Program-made: the position numbers and the translations under genes | Shown: positions 1 through 15,959 of the stretch, piece after piece | Numbering within the stretch: the first letter of the stretch is position 1 | Layout of the letters: each line of letters begins with the position of its first letter | The notes under the pieces: generated by a model | What the model saw: the letters and a program-made list of their open reading frames with translations, nothing else | Told to the model about the DNA's origin: nothing | The model's database searches: none | Assembly (NCBI GenBank): GCA_019787685.1 | Contig: JAHNUO010000002.1 | Location: 2,294,001 to 2,358,000, forward strand | Direction: 5' to 3' | Length of the DNA stretch: 64,000 nt | Source: Chiua virens | Lineage: Eukaryota > Basidiomycota > Agaricomycetes > Boletales > Boletaceae

Positions 1-44
1 CTGTACGTCTTTGTCTTTGTCTGCACAACCTCGAGTGAGATGGA

Positions 45-345
45 ACCCAATCTGGTTCGATGACAGGGGTGATCAACTCAGATTGATCACGACGAGCACG
101 ACGATCGGACGACGGACGCGGAGCGCGCGGATCGAGGTGCGTCGTGAGCCATATGTCAATGGCGCCACGTGGGGTGACGGTGGGTTGGTAGATATGGGAC
201 GTGACGCATCATCGGCTGGTGGCTACTGCGGCACAAATCAAGATGGAAGCATCCGGGTCAAAATTGTAATCCTCTCCTCTCAACGGCTGGCAGCTAGTGC
301 CGGCTTGGGGACGATCGTATCAGAGGCGTCTGGCTTGCCAGTCCA
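45..345 (+). repeat. Left copy of a duplicated, decayed unit
   Basis: This stretch is clearly related to 1400-1680, about 1.34 kb downstream in the same orientation. The shared parts are a block reading GD(Q/K)LRL followed by T-rich residues and R(I/L)E (from about 68 and 1404), then, after a stretch that looks like an intron, a block with RDASS and (N/G)QDG followed by alternating valines and isoleucines (from about 195 and 1536). The left copy stays open for over 110 codons but has no convincing start or family match. I read it as an old tandem duplication of an unrecognised gene. Confidence 0.55.
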
Positions 346-830
346 GTCTGTCTATGTATGAGTCATGTAACCGTCGACAGGCGGTCAGTATGCTTGGAAA
401 TCCAACCTCGGAAATAAAAGGGTCACACTAGACCATGTGTCCTACCTTCCTTATCTTCCGCTGGACAACAACACTCTAGTTGCGGGCGTGAGCGTAGAAG
501 GATCCACGTGGCTAACCCATCATGCCAATTTCATTTAGCAGCATGTGCAACCGAACAAACTCCAGGGTGGCGATCTGCCAATTGCGGTCGACGACATACT
601 ACACCCAACATACCCTATCCAAATTGCTTGTCCGACAAGCGACAGAGACTTACCTTTGCTCTTGTCATGCCCAAGATTGACGAAAACGCAGCCTCGGCGG
701 GCGAACGTCCCCACAGCATCGCTGGGAATGTAGACAGTGCTACCAAAGGTGTGTCTCGTCATACAAAACGAGTCGTCACGCCCTTTCTTGAAGACGAATC
801 TGTTTTGCCTCGGTTGGTTGACTTCGCATC

Positions 831-1046
831 ATGATTGCAGAGCACGACGTTTTGGGCATGTTGCGCTCGTTCAGTGATACCCGTAGGTTCGCGTACCGGA
901 CGACGCAATCTCTAGACCTCGTCGAGGTCTCCATCGTATCCAACATAGACGAACGTACGAAAGACGAGACGAGGGTGGTGTTGGAAATCACGGTCACGCA
1001 AGGTCCGTCTGCACCAATGTTTCGTGCCAGACTTGAATTTGACTAG
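831..1046 (+). other. Short open stretch of unknown status
   Basis: A 71-codon open stretch begins with an ATG at 831 and ends at a stop at 1044-1046. It lies between the two copies of the decayed unit. It contains a small perfect inverted repeat, GACCTC-GTC-GAGGTC, near 916. I recognise no domain. It may be another piece of the same decayed gene, because it also shows an alternating hydrophobic pattern (RVVLEITV) like the end of those units. It is not a safe gene call. Confidence 0.2.
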
Positions 1047-1399
1047 AAACCATTCTTATTCCCCTCGTGCTGCCGCATGACGACGTTCCTTGTTGCTAGC
1101 AAGTAGACATGGTGAACAGTTTCGGGACGATGCATGGCGCGTATATCGCACATCTCGTCGACGTGTACGTGTCCTTGTTTGGTTTAGCTTCTCGGGTTGT
1201 TTGTCCGACCGAGTATGGATCGGAACTTTGGTGCTAAAATACCGGTGCGCTTGCAGATGTCCGATGCTCCCCATCATTGCCTTGTCGTTTGCTAAGGGTG
1301 GTGGCTCATACGGTGTGACGCACAGCATCAATGTCATAACAATTGTAAGTGGCTCTTTTTGCTACGAATCGGACGTTGATACTAAAGGAAATCGCTATC

Positions 1400-1680
1400 A
1401 GAGGTGATAAACTCAGGTTGACCAACACGACCATGACGTTTGGAAAACGTGCCCAGAGTACACGCCTAGAGGTGAGCGACGCGTGGTAGCGGTGTAAATG
1501 TTACAATGGATAAGCTGAGACTGGACCTAGATCTGGAACGTGACGCATCATCGACTCGTTGCGTCTGCCACGTAGGTCAAGATGGAAACGTCGTGGTCGA
1601 AATTGTGAAACGCTTCTGAGTCGTCTGACGGGGGGACTCATTATTGGCACTTCGGGACCGAGGCTCTTCGGGTATGGACA
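1400..1680 (+). repeat. Right copy of the duplicated, decayed unit
   Basis: Partner of 45-345. The sequence keeps GDKLRLTNTT and then LERDASS with GQDG and a short V/I-rich strand, and the frame ends in a stop just after the second block. Several changes and the early stop suggest that it is a pseudogene fragment. The stretch from 1680 to 2928 shows no recognisable gene, RNA or repeat. Confidence 0.5.
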
Positions 1681-2928
1681 ACATTGCCGCGTCTGATGGT
1701 GACAATGGAACTACAGTATGCTGAAACGGCGGTTTCAGACTTCAATTATACTCTCCTCGCCTTCCATTCGGATGCTCTTGAATAAGTAGCCACTTTATTG
1801 TCATTCGTAACCGATGCGGCGGTACGTCTGACCATGCAGTGCGTTTGTGAGTTGTTCTTAACCCTATTATACCAGATCACTCCTCCAAAACGTTTCTCGC
1901 AACAAATAGCGACGAACGTTGTGACTGGTTTGAACGTATCATCCCGGCGTCGGTGCCAAATTTATCTGTATTCGGACCACTCAGGTGGTTCGTCTTGTGA
2001 CCCATTAGACTGACCCCAACTGGTACCCTTGCGATTCGCCAGCGACCTCGGATCATAGTCTCATACCGGGTCCGCGTTTATGCCCGTATACCTCCAAGAT
2101 CCTTGTCTGTCGAACAACTCATCCGGCGACCTGTGCATGATTAGGAGTAATTCAAATAACAAAATTGATGTTCCAACTAGCTAAGCTACAGGGTACTGTA
2201 TTGTCTTGGACTCACCCCTCGAACCTAAGACTCGGGTAGTTCGTCTGATGCACCTCGGATCAACCACTCGCTAGCGACGTCGCCTCGTACCAGGTTCGCA
2301 TGGAGGACCGCCAAGACATTCATTGGTGACATTCTGTGTTCGTCCTCGAAAACCTCCCATCTCCAATCCCATTTCCATTTGGATGGTAAAATACCTGTTC
2401 ATTTTCCATGTGCTCGCTTCTGATGCCATCGAATCACTTGAACATTGAACGTGAATATTAGCTGTCATGCAGGTCGAGGTGAGACCATCATGTCGACTGT
2501 AAACCAACGGAAGGTCGCAGTCGCGGCACTGAGGTCGGATAGAATGAGTTACAGAACATGAATTACGTCAAACAGGCGTTTCACACCGTTCATTCTACCC
2601 TGCTAAACCAAGTTCTCGTCTTCCCATCGACCCTCTTCTTCACATACATAATGAAACCAAGTTTTTTTATGAGGCATCAAAGTTCGTGTGGTTGCGACGT
2701 GTAATAGCCGACAATGAGTCGATTTTCCTAGACACCGCCCACCCTGACCGTGTGCGGATCGAGACGGGAACCACCCAGTCCAAACCGTCGCGGGATGCTG
2801 AAGTTACGAGATTCGAGCGCTTAGTTGAGATAAGATAATTCGGAATCGGAAATCGGAATTGACCGACCATCTCGACTGATCGGTGAGCTAACTCACTTGA
2901 TATCAACTGATCTTCCAAGCGAACAGAC

Positions 2929-5825
2929 ATGAATGTCGAACTGGTCGAATCGTGTCTGCTCAACGGGCGGTGGGATGATCAGCTCTCAACCGTACTCGAA
3001 ACGCACCCTACAGCGACACTAGCAAAAGCTGTCATCGACGGCGATTTTCAGCGCGTGCTCACGTCGACGTATGCCCAGCACGTCTTCAGTTTACAACCCA
3101 CTTTCACGTTCGACCAACCCTTTGAGCATCTCATTCAATGGACCCTGCCGTCCGACGACGCTGTCTCAGATGTCCAAGAGCAGGAGCTCATCCGCCTCAT
3201 CCTAGGAGTAGCCTGTCTTCACGCCTTTGTCCAGACAAACTGGACGGGTCCCGAACTCAACGTCAAGCCTTCGGACGTGCTCATCTTTCCAGAACACGAT
3301 CCATCCACCTCCTCCGAGCCCGTTTCAGACGTCCTTCTCAACGCCAAAGCCGTCGCTGAACTCGCCTTCGGGGGCGAACCCGTATACCACCTCGCCCAAT
3401 CCGCCGCATTTTTCCGTTTTGCACAGATCGTCCTCAACCTGCCGCATGGGCACTTGCACTCCACACCTTGGTGGCGCTTGAGAGTGGCCCTCATCCACCA
3501 ACGGCTCCTCGACGAAGCGGTCCCGCTGCCGTCAGACATCCACGATTCCCTGGCGTCTCTGATGAAGCGCACTGCATCCGACCCTGATCTGGCAGGTCGT
3601 CTCCAGCTCGAACAAGGTCTCTTGGAACACATATTTTCTCACGACAAGTCTGCTGCGGAGTACTTTGTCCGTGCTGCTCGCGTGACCGGGTTGCAGTATG
3701 AACTCACTGGCGCGCTGGGAAAGCGGACAAAGTTTCAACAAAACGCGCTATCCCAGCTCGTGCTTCTCGCCGAAAGCAGAAAGCGAGACGGGGACGTTGA
3801 CGTTGGCAGGCACTCCACCGCCGCCGATAACTTAACGGACCCCGCTGGACCCTTGATGAATGGGTCGGAGTCTCAAAAAATCGACGGATCAGAGGAGACG
3901 AAGGGGATGGTTCAGATATCTGGGGTCCCAGAGACTTTGCCGTTGAATGACGATACGCTCCTCGAACAAACCGAGTTCACGTCGTCGAACCCTTCATCAA
4001 CGGCCCTGCTCCGTCATCTGGATCCTTCCTCCCAACCCCCTTTACACCCGCTTGACCAATGTATCCTGTTGTCCCTGTGTCTCAATGTGCGCAATACGTC
4101 GCCTTCGCACGGGTTGACAAGTGAACAGATGTCTCCTTACGTTGCCCGGGTCATATCACATCCTAGGAACTGGTCAGTTCACACCATGGCGCTCCTTCTC
4201 CGATCCAGGCTCGAATCAACTCGAACACGGACCGTCGAGCGGTCCGTGTTACAGCTCCAAGCGCTCGTCGACCAGATGCCCACTGCTGATTCAGGGCTCT
4301 CAGAACGGCTGCTCTACTTCCATTCGATCCCCTTGCCCAGTAAATGGGAAATGGAGCGTGAGCTCGCGTTGCGTTATCTCTCCATCGGTGTCGTCAAATC
4401 GGCGCTCGAGATCTTCGAGCGGCTGGAAATGTGGGAGGAAGTCGTCAAGTGTTGGCAGTCGATGGAACGTCCCGATCAAGCGATCGCCATCGTCCGCGAT
4501 TTATTACACGGTCGGAAAGAAGAAGCTGACAGCGTCATCGCAAGGGGAAAACAACTTTCGGCTGCCCGACGGACCTCGCTTGATAGCGCGCGAGAAGCCA
4601 AACTGTGGTGTCTCTTGGGCGATCTCGAGCCTGAGCATGCTGTCAACCATTACGAGCATGCGTGGCGATTATCAAAGGAGACGTCGGGCCGTGCGATGCG
4701 CTCGTTGGGTGGGTATTACTTTGCTCGGGGGGAGCTTTCGAGCGCTGTACCATGTCTGTTGAAAGCGGTGGCCATCAATCCACTCTTGTCTCGACCTTGG
4801 TTCATCCTTGGGTGTGCGTATATGCGGATGGAGGACTGGGATAACGCACGAGAGGCGTTTGGCCGCTGCGTCACCATTGACGACGAAGACGCAGAGAGTT
4901 GGAATAATCTGGCGATGGTCTACCTCCGGATAGACCAAGTTCGCAAGACAGAAGAGGCGGAGACGACTGACAAGGCAAGTGTACGGGCACGCTCACGTCT
5001 CGAGCAGACAGGAATAAACTCATCACGATACACATGCAGGGAAGCGCCGACATGTCTGATAAGACCGTCTCGTTCTCCAACAAGACGCTCGCCTTCCAGG
5101 CGCTCAAACAATGCCTTAAATTTAGATACGACAATTGGCGGATGTGGTCGAATTACATGATCGTCGCTGTGGACGTCGGAGAACTCTCTGAAGCATGCCG
5201 TGCACAAGCGCGTATCGTCGAAGAGCGCGCAGCCAAGGTTGGTCCTGAATGCGTGGACGAGCAGGTGTTGGCGCGGTTGGTAGATGCCGTGACGAGGGTC
5301 ACTGTCGACCTCGGTCCAGACGGCGACAAACAAGCCGACGGCGCGAGTGGCGAGAAGGACCGAGAGGCGGCAACAACGCCAGACGGACACGCACGTGAAC
5401 GTGATGCTGTCATGGACTCAAACCAAGGACGTGGACTGTCCAGACGTGTTTTGGATCTGTTTGAGCGAACGATCTTACCCCGCATATCCGCCCCGCGCAT
5501 CTTTTACGCCTACGCGCGGCTGCTGACATGGCAAACTCGGTGGGAAGACGCGCTTAAGGCATATCTGGACGGTTACCGCTGCGGTACGGCAGGGACCTTT
5601 GAAAAAGGCGACCCCGACCTCGACAAGTGGCGTGAAGCCGTGCGCGAGGTTGACGAGATGGTGGACGTGCTCCGAAACTTCGGACCAAGGGTGCCAGGGT
5701 TCGATTGGAGACACCAGGGACGAAGTATTGTGCGGACGTTTGTCGGGCGATCAAAAGATTTCCAAGACGAGCCAGAATGGTCACGTTTGCTAGAGATACA
5801 GGAGGAGCTTCGGAGTAAAGAGTAA
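2929..5825 (+). CDS. TTC27: TTC27-like tetratricopeptide repeat protein
   Basis: Two exons, 2929-4974 and 5040-5825, give about 943 residues, slightly longer than the roughly 840 residues of animal TTC27. The intron (4975-5039, 65 nt, phase 0) starts with GC: AAG|GCAAGT and ends in ATGCAG|GG. The C-terminal half carries clear TPR units, for example a helix pair with ALRYLSIGVVKSALEIFERL, then one with AVNHYEHAWRLSK, then PLLSRPWFILGCAYMRMEDW and SWNNLAMVYLRI. The second exon continues in the family pattern (ALKQCLKFRYDNWRMWSNY, then VDVGELSEACRA). The middle (about residues 290-350) is acidic and probably disordered. Family members (yeast Emw1) have been linked to cell-wall integrity and essential growth; the exact activity is unknown. 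The ATG at 2929 opens the long frame and I see no better start. Confidence 0.85.
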
Positions 5826-6246
5826 GTAATACGAGAGAAGAAATAGAGGTGAGCATGACGGTGGTAATATATGTGATGTATGATCGTAGATCGTAAAAGA
5901 ATCGAGGTGTGATATCGGTTAGAAGTCCGAGGAAACAGGAAAAAAGGATTTGTCACGGAATCGAAACACGGGAAGCATGAAAAAACAAGAGGAAAAAAAA
6001 ACGAAACAGTGAGGGAGAGACGTTTCAACTAGGGAGTCCGGACGGTCGGAGGGAATCGGGAATGGGACAACGTGGCCACCGGATCTAACGTGCGCATACC
6101 ATAACGAGCAAGCAATGTGAAAATGAAAAATGCGGAACGTGCCACGTGCCATGTGACACTGGCGTAATTGGACCAAAAATCAAAGAGGGAGGAATCATAT
6201 GCGGCGGGAAAAGGGGGTTTCCAGAGAAATCGAAATCAAACACCTT

Positions 6247-7172
6247 CTAAGTTTGCCAATTTAATGCCATCGCCATGCGATTGAGCGTGAGCGTGGTTAG
6301 GATCTCGGTGACCACGGTGAGACCGGGGTGCCGGATGGTAAGCCGGGCGTTGAACTCGTCTTCGGGTTGACTTAGTTCCCAAGATGCGAGGGTCGAACCA
6401 CGTCCGTCGATACACTACGATTTCGATCAATTGGTCAGTGATCGATCGGCGGAACCAGAGGGAGAAAGGGGCAGGGGGGAAGAGCAATTGGAGACCGTGC
6501 ATGCGAGACGCTGGGAGAACGGGAGATAAAGAAAACCAAGCCTACCTCCATTTTTTGCGGAAAGATCCTCCATTTGAGCTCTTCCCCACGTTGTGTCGTA
6601 AAATAGCGTGATCTGGTTGGTCGCGTCAGCATTTTTTACTCTTTCTTTGTTTTTTGTCAACGTCACGTCGACATAAAGTTTATCCCCTTTTGCTCCACGT
6701 GCGCAGTCGGTTTACACGTGAGAATACCGTGATATCTTTCGGTGATGGGATACGATAGCCGGGTGCAGCAAAAAATAGCACTTACGTGCTATTGTCTTTC
6801 TTTTGTCGAAGATGATGTGCCATCGGAACTTCCATCCCATTTCCATACACGAGAAACCCGCGGGCCCTGTTCGGACCGAAGTAGAGATAGGCATTGTTCG
6901 GGCCCATGATGTCGGGGTGCTGTTGACACCATTCCGCTTCTCGAGCGACTTGGACGACGATGTTGGGCTGTTCGTGAACCTAGAGGGGAATTAGGTCAGG
7001 GGGGGAAGCGATGGACCTGGACGAACGGTTTTCCTGTTCGAAAAAATGAGCGGTTAGTGGGCGCAAGGATGGTCAGGACGTACACAGTGAAAGCAGGTCT
7101 ACTTTCGAGATCTTCGAAGCGATGAAAGAAGGCGTCATCACCAAACTGGAGTAGGGTGTGAGTTCCTGCCAT
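6247..7172 (-). CDS. Small multi-exon unknown protein
   Basis: At least four exons can be threaded on the minus strand. Exon 1 starts with the ATG at 7172 ([19 protein letters not shown]). Exon 2, ending near 6792 with a GTAAGT donor, starts after an acceptor near 6980 and reads [20 protein letters not shown], then a stretch with [19 protein letters not shown] short exon near 6531-6618 reads [15 protein letters not shown]. The last exon (about 6247-6395) has [11 protein letters not shown], then [20 protein letters not shown] and a stop at 6247. Amino-acid use looks coding throughout and the joints follow GT-AG. The pattern of a Gly-rich strand followed by E-x-KW and a WEL strand recalls tubby-like-fold (DUF6593-type) proteins of basidiomycetes, but this is only a guess. 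The exon joints are by eye and approximate. Confidence 0.5.
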
Positions 7173-7701
7173 TGTGAGGGTGTGTACGGGAGAGGAGGAG
7201 GGAGGGACGGTACATTGCGGTTGGGGAGAGTCTGCCTTTTGACGAACAAGGACACACTCGATCGGGAAGTCCTATAATGATAACACAGCCACAAAGAAGC
7301 CCACGTGGTATCCGAAGCATGCCACGTGGGAAGGGTGTCACAGCGTGCGGATTGGCTGCCTACCGAAGGTTGCAATGGGAGTTTCAATTTCGTGTGGATT
7401 ATAACCGTGGCATTTTGTAGCGAAATGAGACCGTAATTTTATTTAACAATTAGAATCCATCTGTAATTGCCATGGCACTGATGGAATATTCTCCGAAGGT
7501 ACAATTCATACAACGCTACAGCATGTATGTTTTCCGAGTTATAGGTACGTATTCGGACCAATCTCCGGCATCAGTCATACACTGTGAAACAAGGGTTATA
7601 AGTCAGTCAGCATCCGCGAACTTCTCCGAGCGTCGTACCGTGCACGATGCCTGGCCAAGTGTCTCATCGGTCACAATTCACCACCGCCGGAATGTCATGT
7701 G

Positions 7702-8016
7702 TCACGCACCATAGAAGAGCGTCCAAACGAGAATGAAGGTAAAGATATTGTCTTGGCCCGGGTTGACTAGTTCTCCGATACCGCCGGACAAATATTTTGC
7801 GGGTTTTCCCTTGCAGTTGATGGCGTATATCACAAACGACGTCGAGAGCACGGACACGGCAAAGAGTGCAAAGCCATGCCAGTTCTCAAGACCGAGTATG
7901 CCAGCGACAGCCCCAGCAAAGCATGAGGAGAGGAATTTGACGGATGTGAGAGCTTGGTTGTGCAGAACGTTGGGCGCAAACACGAGCTGGATGGCAGAAT
8001 CAGAGGGCGACGCCAT
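7702..8016 (-). CDS. EMC6: ER membrane complex subunit 6
   Basis: A single open frame of 104 residues on the minus strand, the usual length for EMC6. After a short N-terminal segment comes the family pattern LTSVKFLSSCFAGAVAGILG, then a second hydrophobic helix (FALFAVSVLSTSFVIYA), a loop with KYLSGG, and a final helix TFILVWTLFYGA that matches the conserved end of EMC6 (a helix with FWTFLYG in animals). Three membrane segments are expected. EMC6 is a core subunit of the ER membrane complex, which inserts tail-anchored and multipass proteins. The ATG at 8016 gives a family-like N-terminus. Confidence 0.88.
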   Translation of the reverse strand: MASPSDSAIQLVFAPNVLHNQALTSVKFLSSCFAGAVAGILGLENWHGFALFAVSVLSTSFVIYAINCKGKPAKYLSGGIGELVNPGQDNIFTFILVWTLFYGA

Positions 8017-8537
8017 CGGAGGCCGGGTACTTGAATGGGGATCGTTAACAAGTCAGTTGAGCACTACACGCGTCCACACGTTATCGATTCCCACGGTCTA
8101 AATTAACCCCTGTGTACACACCTCGAAGTCGAACAAACTTTTTACTTGAGTAGCAACCCTGCAAGCGTAGTATCATCGCTTGCCAACGCGACGTGGCAAG
8201 TATAGACAGGGCCAACCCCATTTAAAAACCGTATCACAAGGGCCGGCAAGGTTATTGAGTGACCGTAGCGTAGGCAAACACGGTCGGTGTGGGAATGGTT
8301 AACTAGCATAGCACCAATCGAAAAAGATCTCTGGCACCATGAGCGGGTCCAATACTAACCCTGATCTTCCCCCGATGCCAGCTTGCAAATACACAGGATG
8401 GCGAGAGGTCCCCGTCAGCTCTGTGCAACACCAAAATTGGCAGGTCAATCGCAAGCGCTCGCGTGTCACCCCATCTGACTCGGAATCGTAGCGCTGTCCG
8501 TTATCGACCCGCCCTCGACACCACCTCACCTTCCGTC

Positions 8538-9714
8538 ATGTCCAAGATCACCGATGGCGATGGCCCCACTATCAAAGTCGGCGTGATAGGCGCTACCGGT
8601 ACAGTTGGACAACGTTTTATCACCCTCCTCGCAAACCATCCCTGGTTTACCATCCACGCCCTCGGCGCCTCCGCCCGATCCGCTGGCAAACCCTACTCCA
8701 AAGCCGCAAACTGGAAACAAACCACCCCGATATCCACCATCGTGCGAGACACCATCGTCCACGAATGCAAACCAGTCCATTTCAAAGACTGCGCTATCGT
8801 CTTTTCAGGCCTCGACGCCGACGTCGCCGGTGATATAGGCAAGCCCGTCCCGTTTCCATGCCGTTCCCTATCAGGGCTGACTCGCCTCCCTCCCAGAGGC
8901 TGCCTTCAGAGCCGCCGATCTCGCCGTCTTCTCAAACGCCAAAAATTATCGGCGCGACCCCCATGTGCCCCTCGTCGTCCCCCTCGTCAATCCGTCCCAC
9001 CTCGCCATGATCCCCCACCAGCGATCCCTCCACGTCCCCCCTCTTAAAAAAGGTTTCATCCTCACCAATGCCAACTGCTCCACGACCGGCCTCGTCGTTC
9101 CCCTCCGTGCGCTCGAGAAATCCTTTGGGCCGATCGAAGCCTGCATCGTCACCACCCTCCAGGCGATCTCAGGCGCTGGCTACCCAGGCGTACCCAGCCT
9201 TGACATCGTCGATAACGTCGTCCCATACATCGCAGGCGAGGAAGAGAAGATGGAGTGGGAGACGCTCAAGATCTTGGGGAACGTGATCGAGGGGGACGAT
9301 GGGTCAAAGGTGTTTGATATGCACGCGATTCATCCGCTACGCGTGTCTGCGTCGTGTACTCGTGTGCCAGTCATTGATGGGCATACGATGACGGTGTCGG
9401 TACGCTTTGCTAGGGGGCCGCCGCCGAGCCCGCAGCAAGTCCGGGAGGCGCTGGCAGCGTATACCACAGATGCACCAGTCTGTCCGTCTACACCCGTCCA
9501 TGCCATATTCGTCCACGAAGAGTCAGACCGCCCGCAACCGCGCTTAGATCGGTATTATCAGGATGGTGCAGGCGTCTCTGTCGGCCGAGTACGCCAGTGT
9601 CCCGTGTTGGACATCAAGTTTGTCGTGCTTGCCAACAATGTCTCTATCGGTGCTGCAACAAGTAGTATCATGAATGCGGAGCTTGCAGTTATCAAGGGGA
9701 TCATCCAGCACTGA
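8538..9714 (+). CDS. HOM2: Aspartate-semialdehyde dehydrogenase
   Basis: Two exons, 8538-8838 and 8897-9714, give 372 residues (yeast Hom2 has 365). The enzyme reduces beta-aspartyl phosphate to aspartate semialdehyde with NADPH on the route to threonine, methionine and homoserine. Visible features are the N-terminal NADP motif GATGTVGQRF, the VFSGLDAD strand, NAKNYRRDP, the catalytic cysteine in NANCSTTG, TLQAISGAGYPG, and the C-terminal RPQPRLDRYYQDGAGVSVGR. The intron (8839-8896, 58 nt, phase 1) has a GC donor (ATAG|GCAAGC). Only this joint keeps the protein aligned without gaps to yeast Hom2; the nearby GT at 8830-8831 would drop four residues. The ATG at 8538 begins MSKITDG just before the NADP motif. 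The gene faces SMC5 tail-to-tail with about 190 bp between stops. Confidence 0.95.
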
Positions 9715-9904
9715 ATGAGTCCGTGCGAGTAATCTGCTGTGCAATTAGGCGTGCATGTTACACTATCTACTATGGTTGGAGCAAAATTTAGGTAAAAGAT
9801 ATGTAGCGCGTCATGCGAGACCAAAACAAATGTGGATCAAAAATGATATAGTACTATACCGCGGGGATACGAGGATGATGCAATACAGCGGGAGGGAGAA
9901 ATAT

Positions 9905-14709
<4,805 letters not shown>

Positions 14710-14863
14710 TGTTGTCGCTCTGATGGAAGAACAACGAGGCAAAGGTGGCAGAGTTGGGTTGGCGGAGCGACGCGTCTCAATAATCATTACTTTAGGGCAA
14801 GTCATTTCGAGTCGCGGCCCGCGGGTCTGATGCGGACTAATCATAAGTACACCTGCAATCCAC
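14710..14863. promoter_or_regulatory. Shared upstream region of SMC5 and the RRN9-like gene
   Basis: The ATG of SMC5 (14709, minus) and of the RRN9-like gene (14864, plus) are only 154 bp apart, so both promoters must overlap here unless the true starts lie further inside. I see no clear TATA box. Co-regulation is an inference from spacing only. Confidence 0.4.
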
Positions 14864-15868
14864 ATGAGCATCCGCAGAAAGAGTACTACCCACGATCTTG
14901 CTACCCTTCGTCTACACCCAGATGGCTCTCGTGTCCAGCAGTCCTCAGTCAACGCTAGACGGCGCACGGCAGGTTCCACCCTCGTCGATGCCAGAGGAAA
15001 CTGGATCGCAAAGGACGCTGGGGGCAAGTCTTCGGTCAAGAAACGGCGCAGAATTTCCAGCGTAACTGCGGACGATGCAGAACGCGAGTTCATCGACCTT
15101 TCTGGTGACGAGGAGGGGGGAGAAGATGCTCCCAGTCAGAGCAAGGGTGGGCAACGCGCTCACGATAGCCTACCCCCAGACGAGGGCGAGCCTCAAGAGC
15201 CTGAGTGGGAAGGATTAAACACAAGGACTCGACGGCGTATCTCCTTCACGCATGATCTGAGTTTCTTGGATCCACCTCCAACTTCTGCCTCATCTCTGGA
15301 GCAAGATGCAGATGACCTGGTCGCTTCCTTCTCAGACCCTGCCCCTGTAAGTCCAATTTCACCTGGATGACAGTATCTTACTGATGCCACCCGAGGACCT
15401 GTTGAAATCCATCCATCATTTTGCCAGTTGCTACTATCGCGAAAGAGGGCAGTTGTTCGACAGTTGCAAAGATTACCGCGGAAAGAAAAAAGGAAGGTAT
15501 AAGCAATCACAGGAGAACATTCATACACTCGCTGCCAACACTCGCGAACAGCATAATACCGACTCCGGAACCGAACGCACAGAATCGGACGACGAGTTCG
15601 TCGAAGAGGACGAGGACGAGGCCATGGATGCCGAGGACAGCGGACGAGAAGGACCCAGAACGAAATCTGATGCCTGTCGCAAGGACATGTACAAAGCTTT
15701 CGACGGCTCTGCACTTATGGGTATAGGTCTGTCAACAAGCATCAATTCGACTTCCCGGCTCAATATATTGCAGGGATTGTGTTGCAGGAGTATGTGGAGC
15801 ATACGCTCTTGTCAAGATCTCGTACCTTAGAAGAGGATCAAGAGCCGGAACGTAGAAGAACAGGGTAG
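14864..15868 (+). CDS. Candidate RRN9-domain RNA polymerase I initiation factor
   Basis: Three exons, 14864-15346, 15396-15726 and 15774-15868, give 302 residues. The joints are GTAAGT/CCCGAG (49 nt, phase 0) and GTCTGT/TTGCAG (phase 1). The N-terminal 150 residues are charged and probably disordered, with a basic KKRRRI patch. The conserved-looking core is DLLKSIHHFASCYYRERGQL, then a charged acidic linker, then MYKAFDGSALMGIGIVLQEY across the last intron. This arrangement resembles the fungal Rrn9 domain of the RNA polymerase I upstream activation factor. That match is from memory and the domain is poorly conserved, so the gene is firmer than the name. It lies tail-to-tail with the uL13m gene, 91 bp between stops. 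Confidence 0.6.
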
Positions 15869-15959
15869 GGCCACCATAGTAGTCGATCAGGACGTCAGAC
15901 AAGGATAAAAGAATGCAGATATATTATGCAAACTGTGATGCAAGTCGAAAGAATAACGA

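Noticed and set aside
2929..5160. Treating the TTC27 open frame to 5160 as the full protein.
   Set aside because: After 4974 the frame loses TPR character, while the GC-AG splice to 5040 continues the family alignment.
15347..15373. 27-nt intron in the RRN9-like gene using the first AG after the donor.
   Set aside because: Too short and out of frame. The AG at 15394-15395 gives 49 nt and phase 0.
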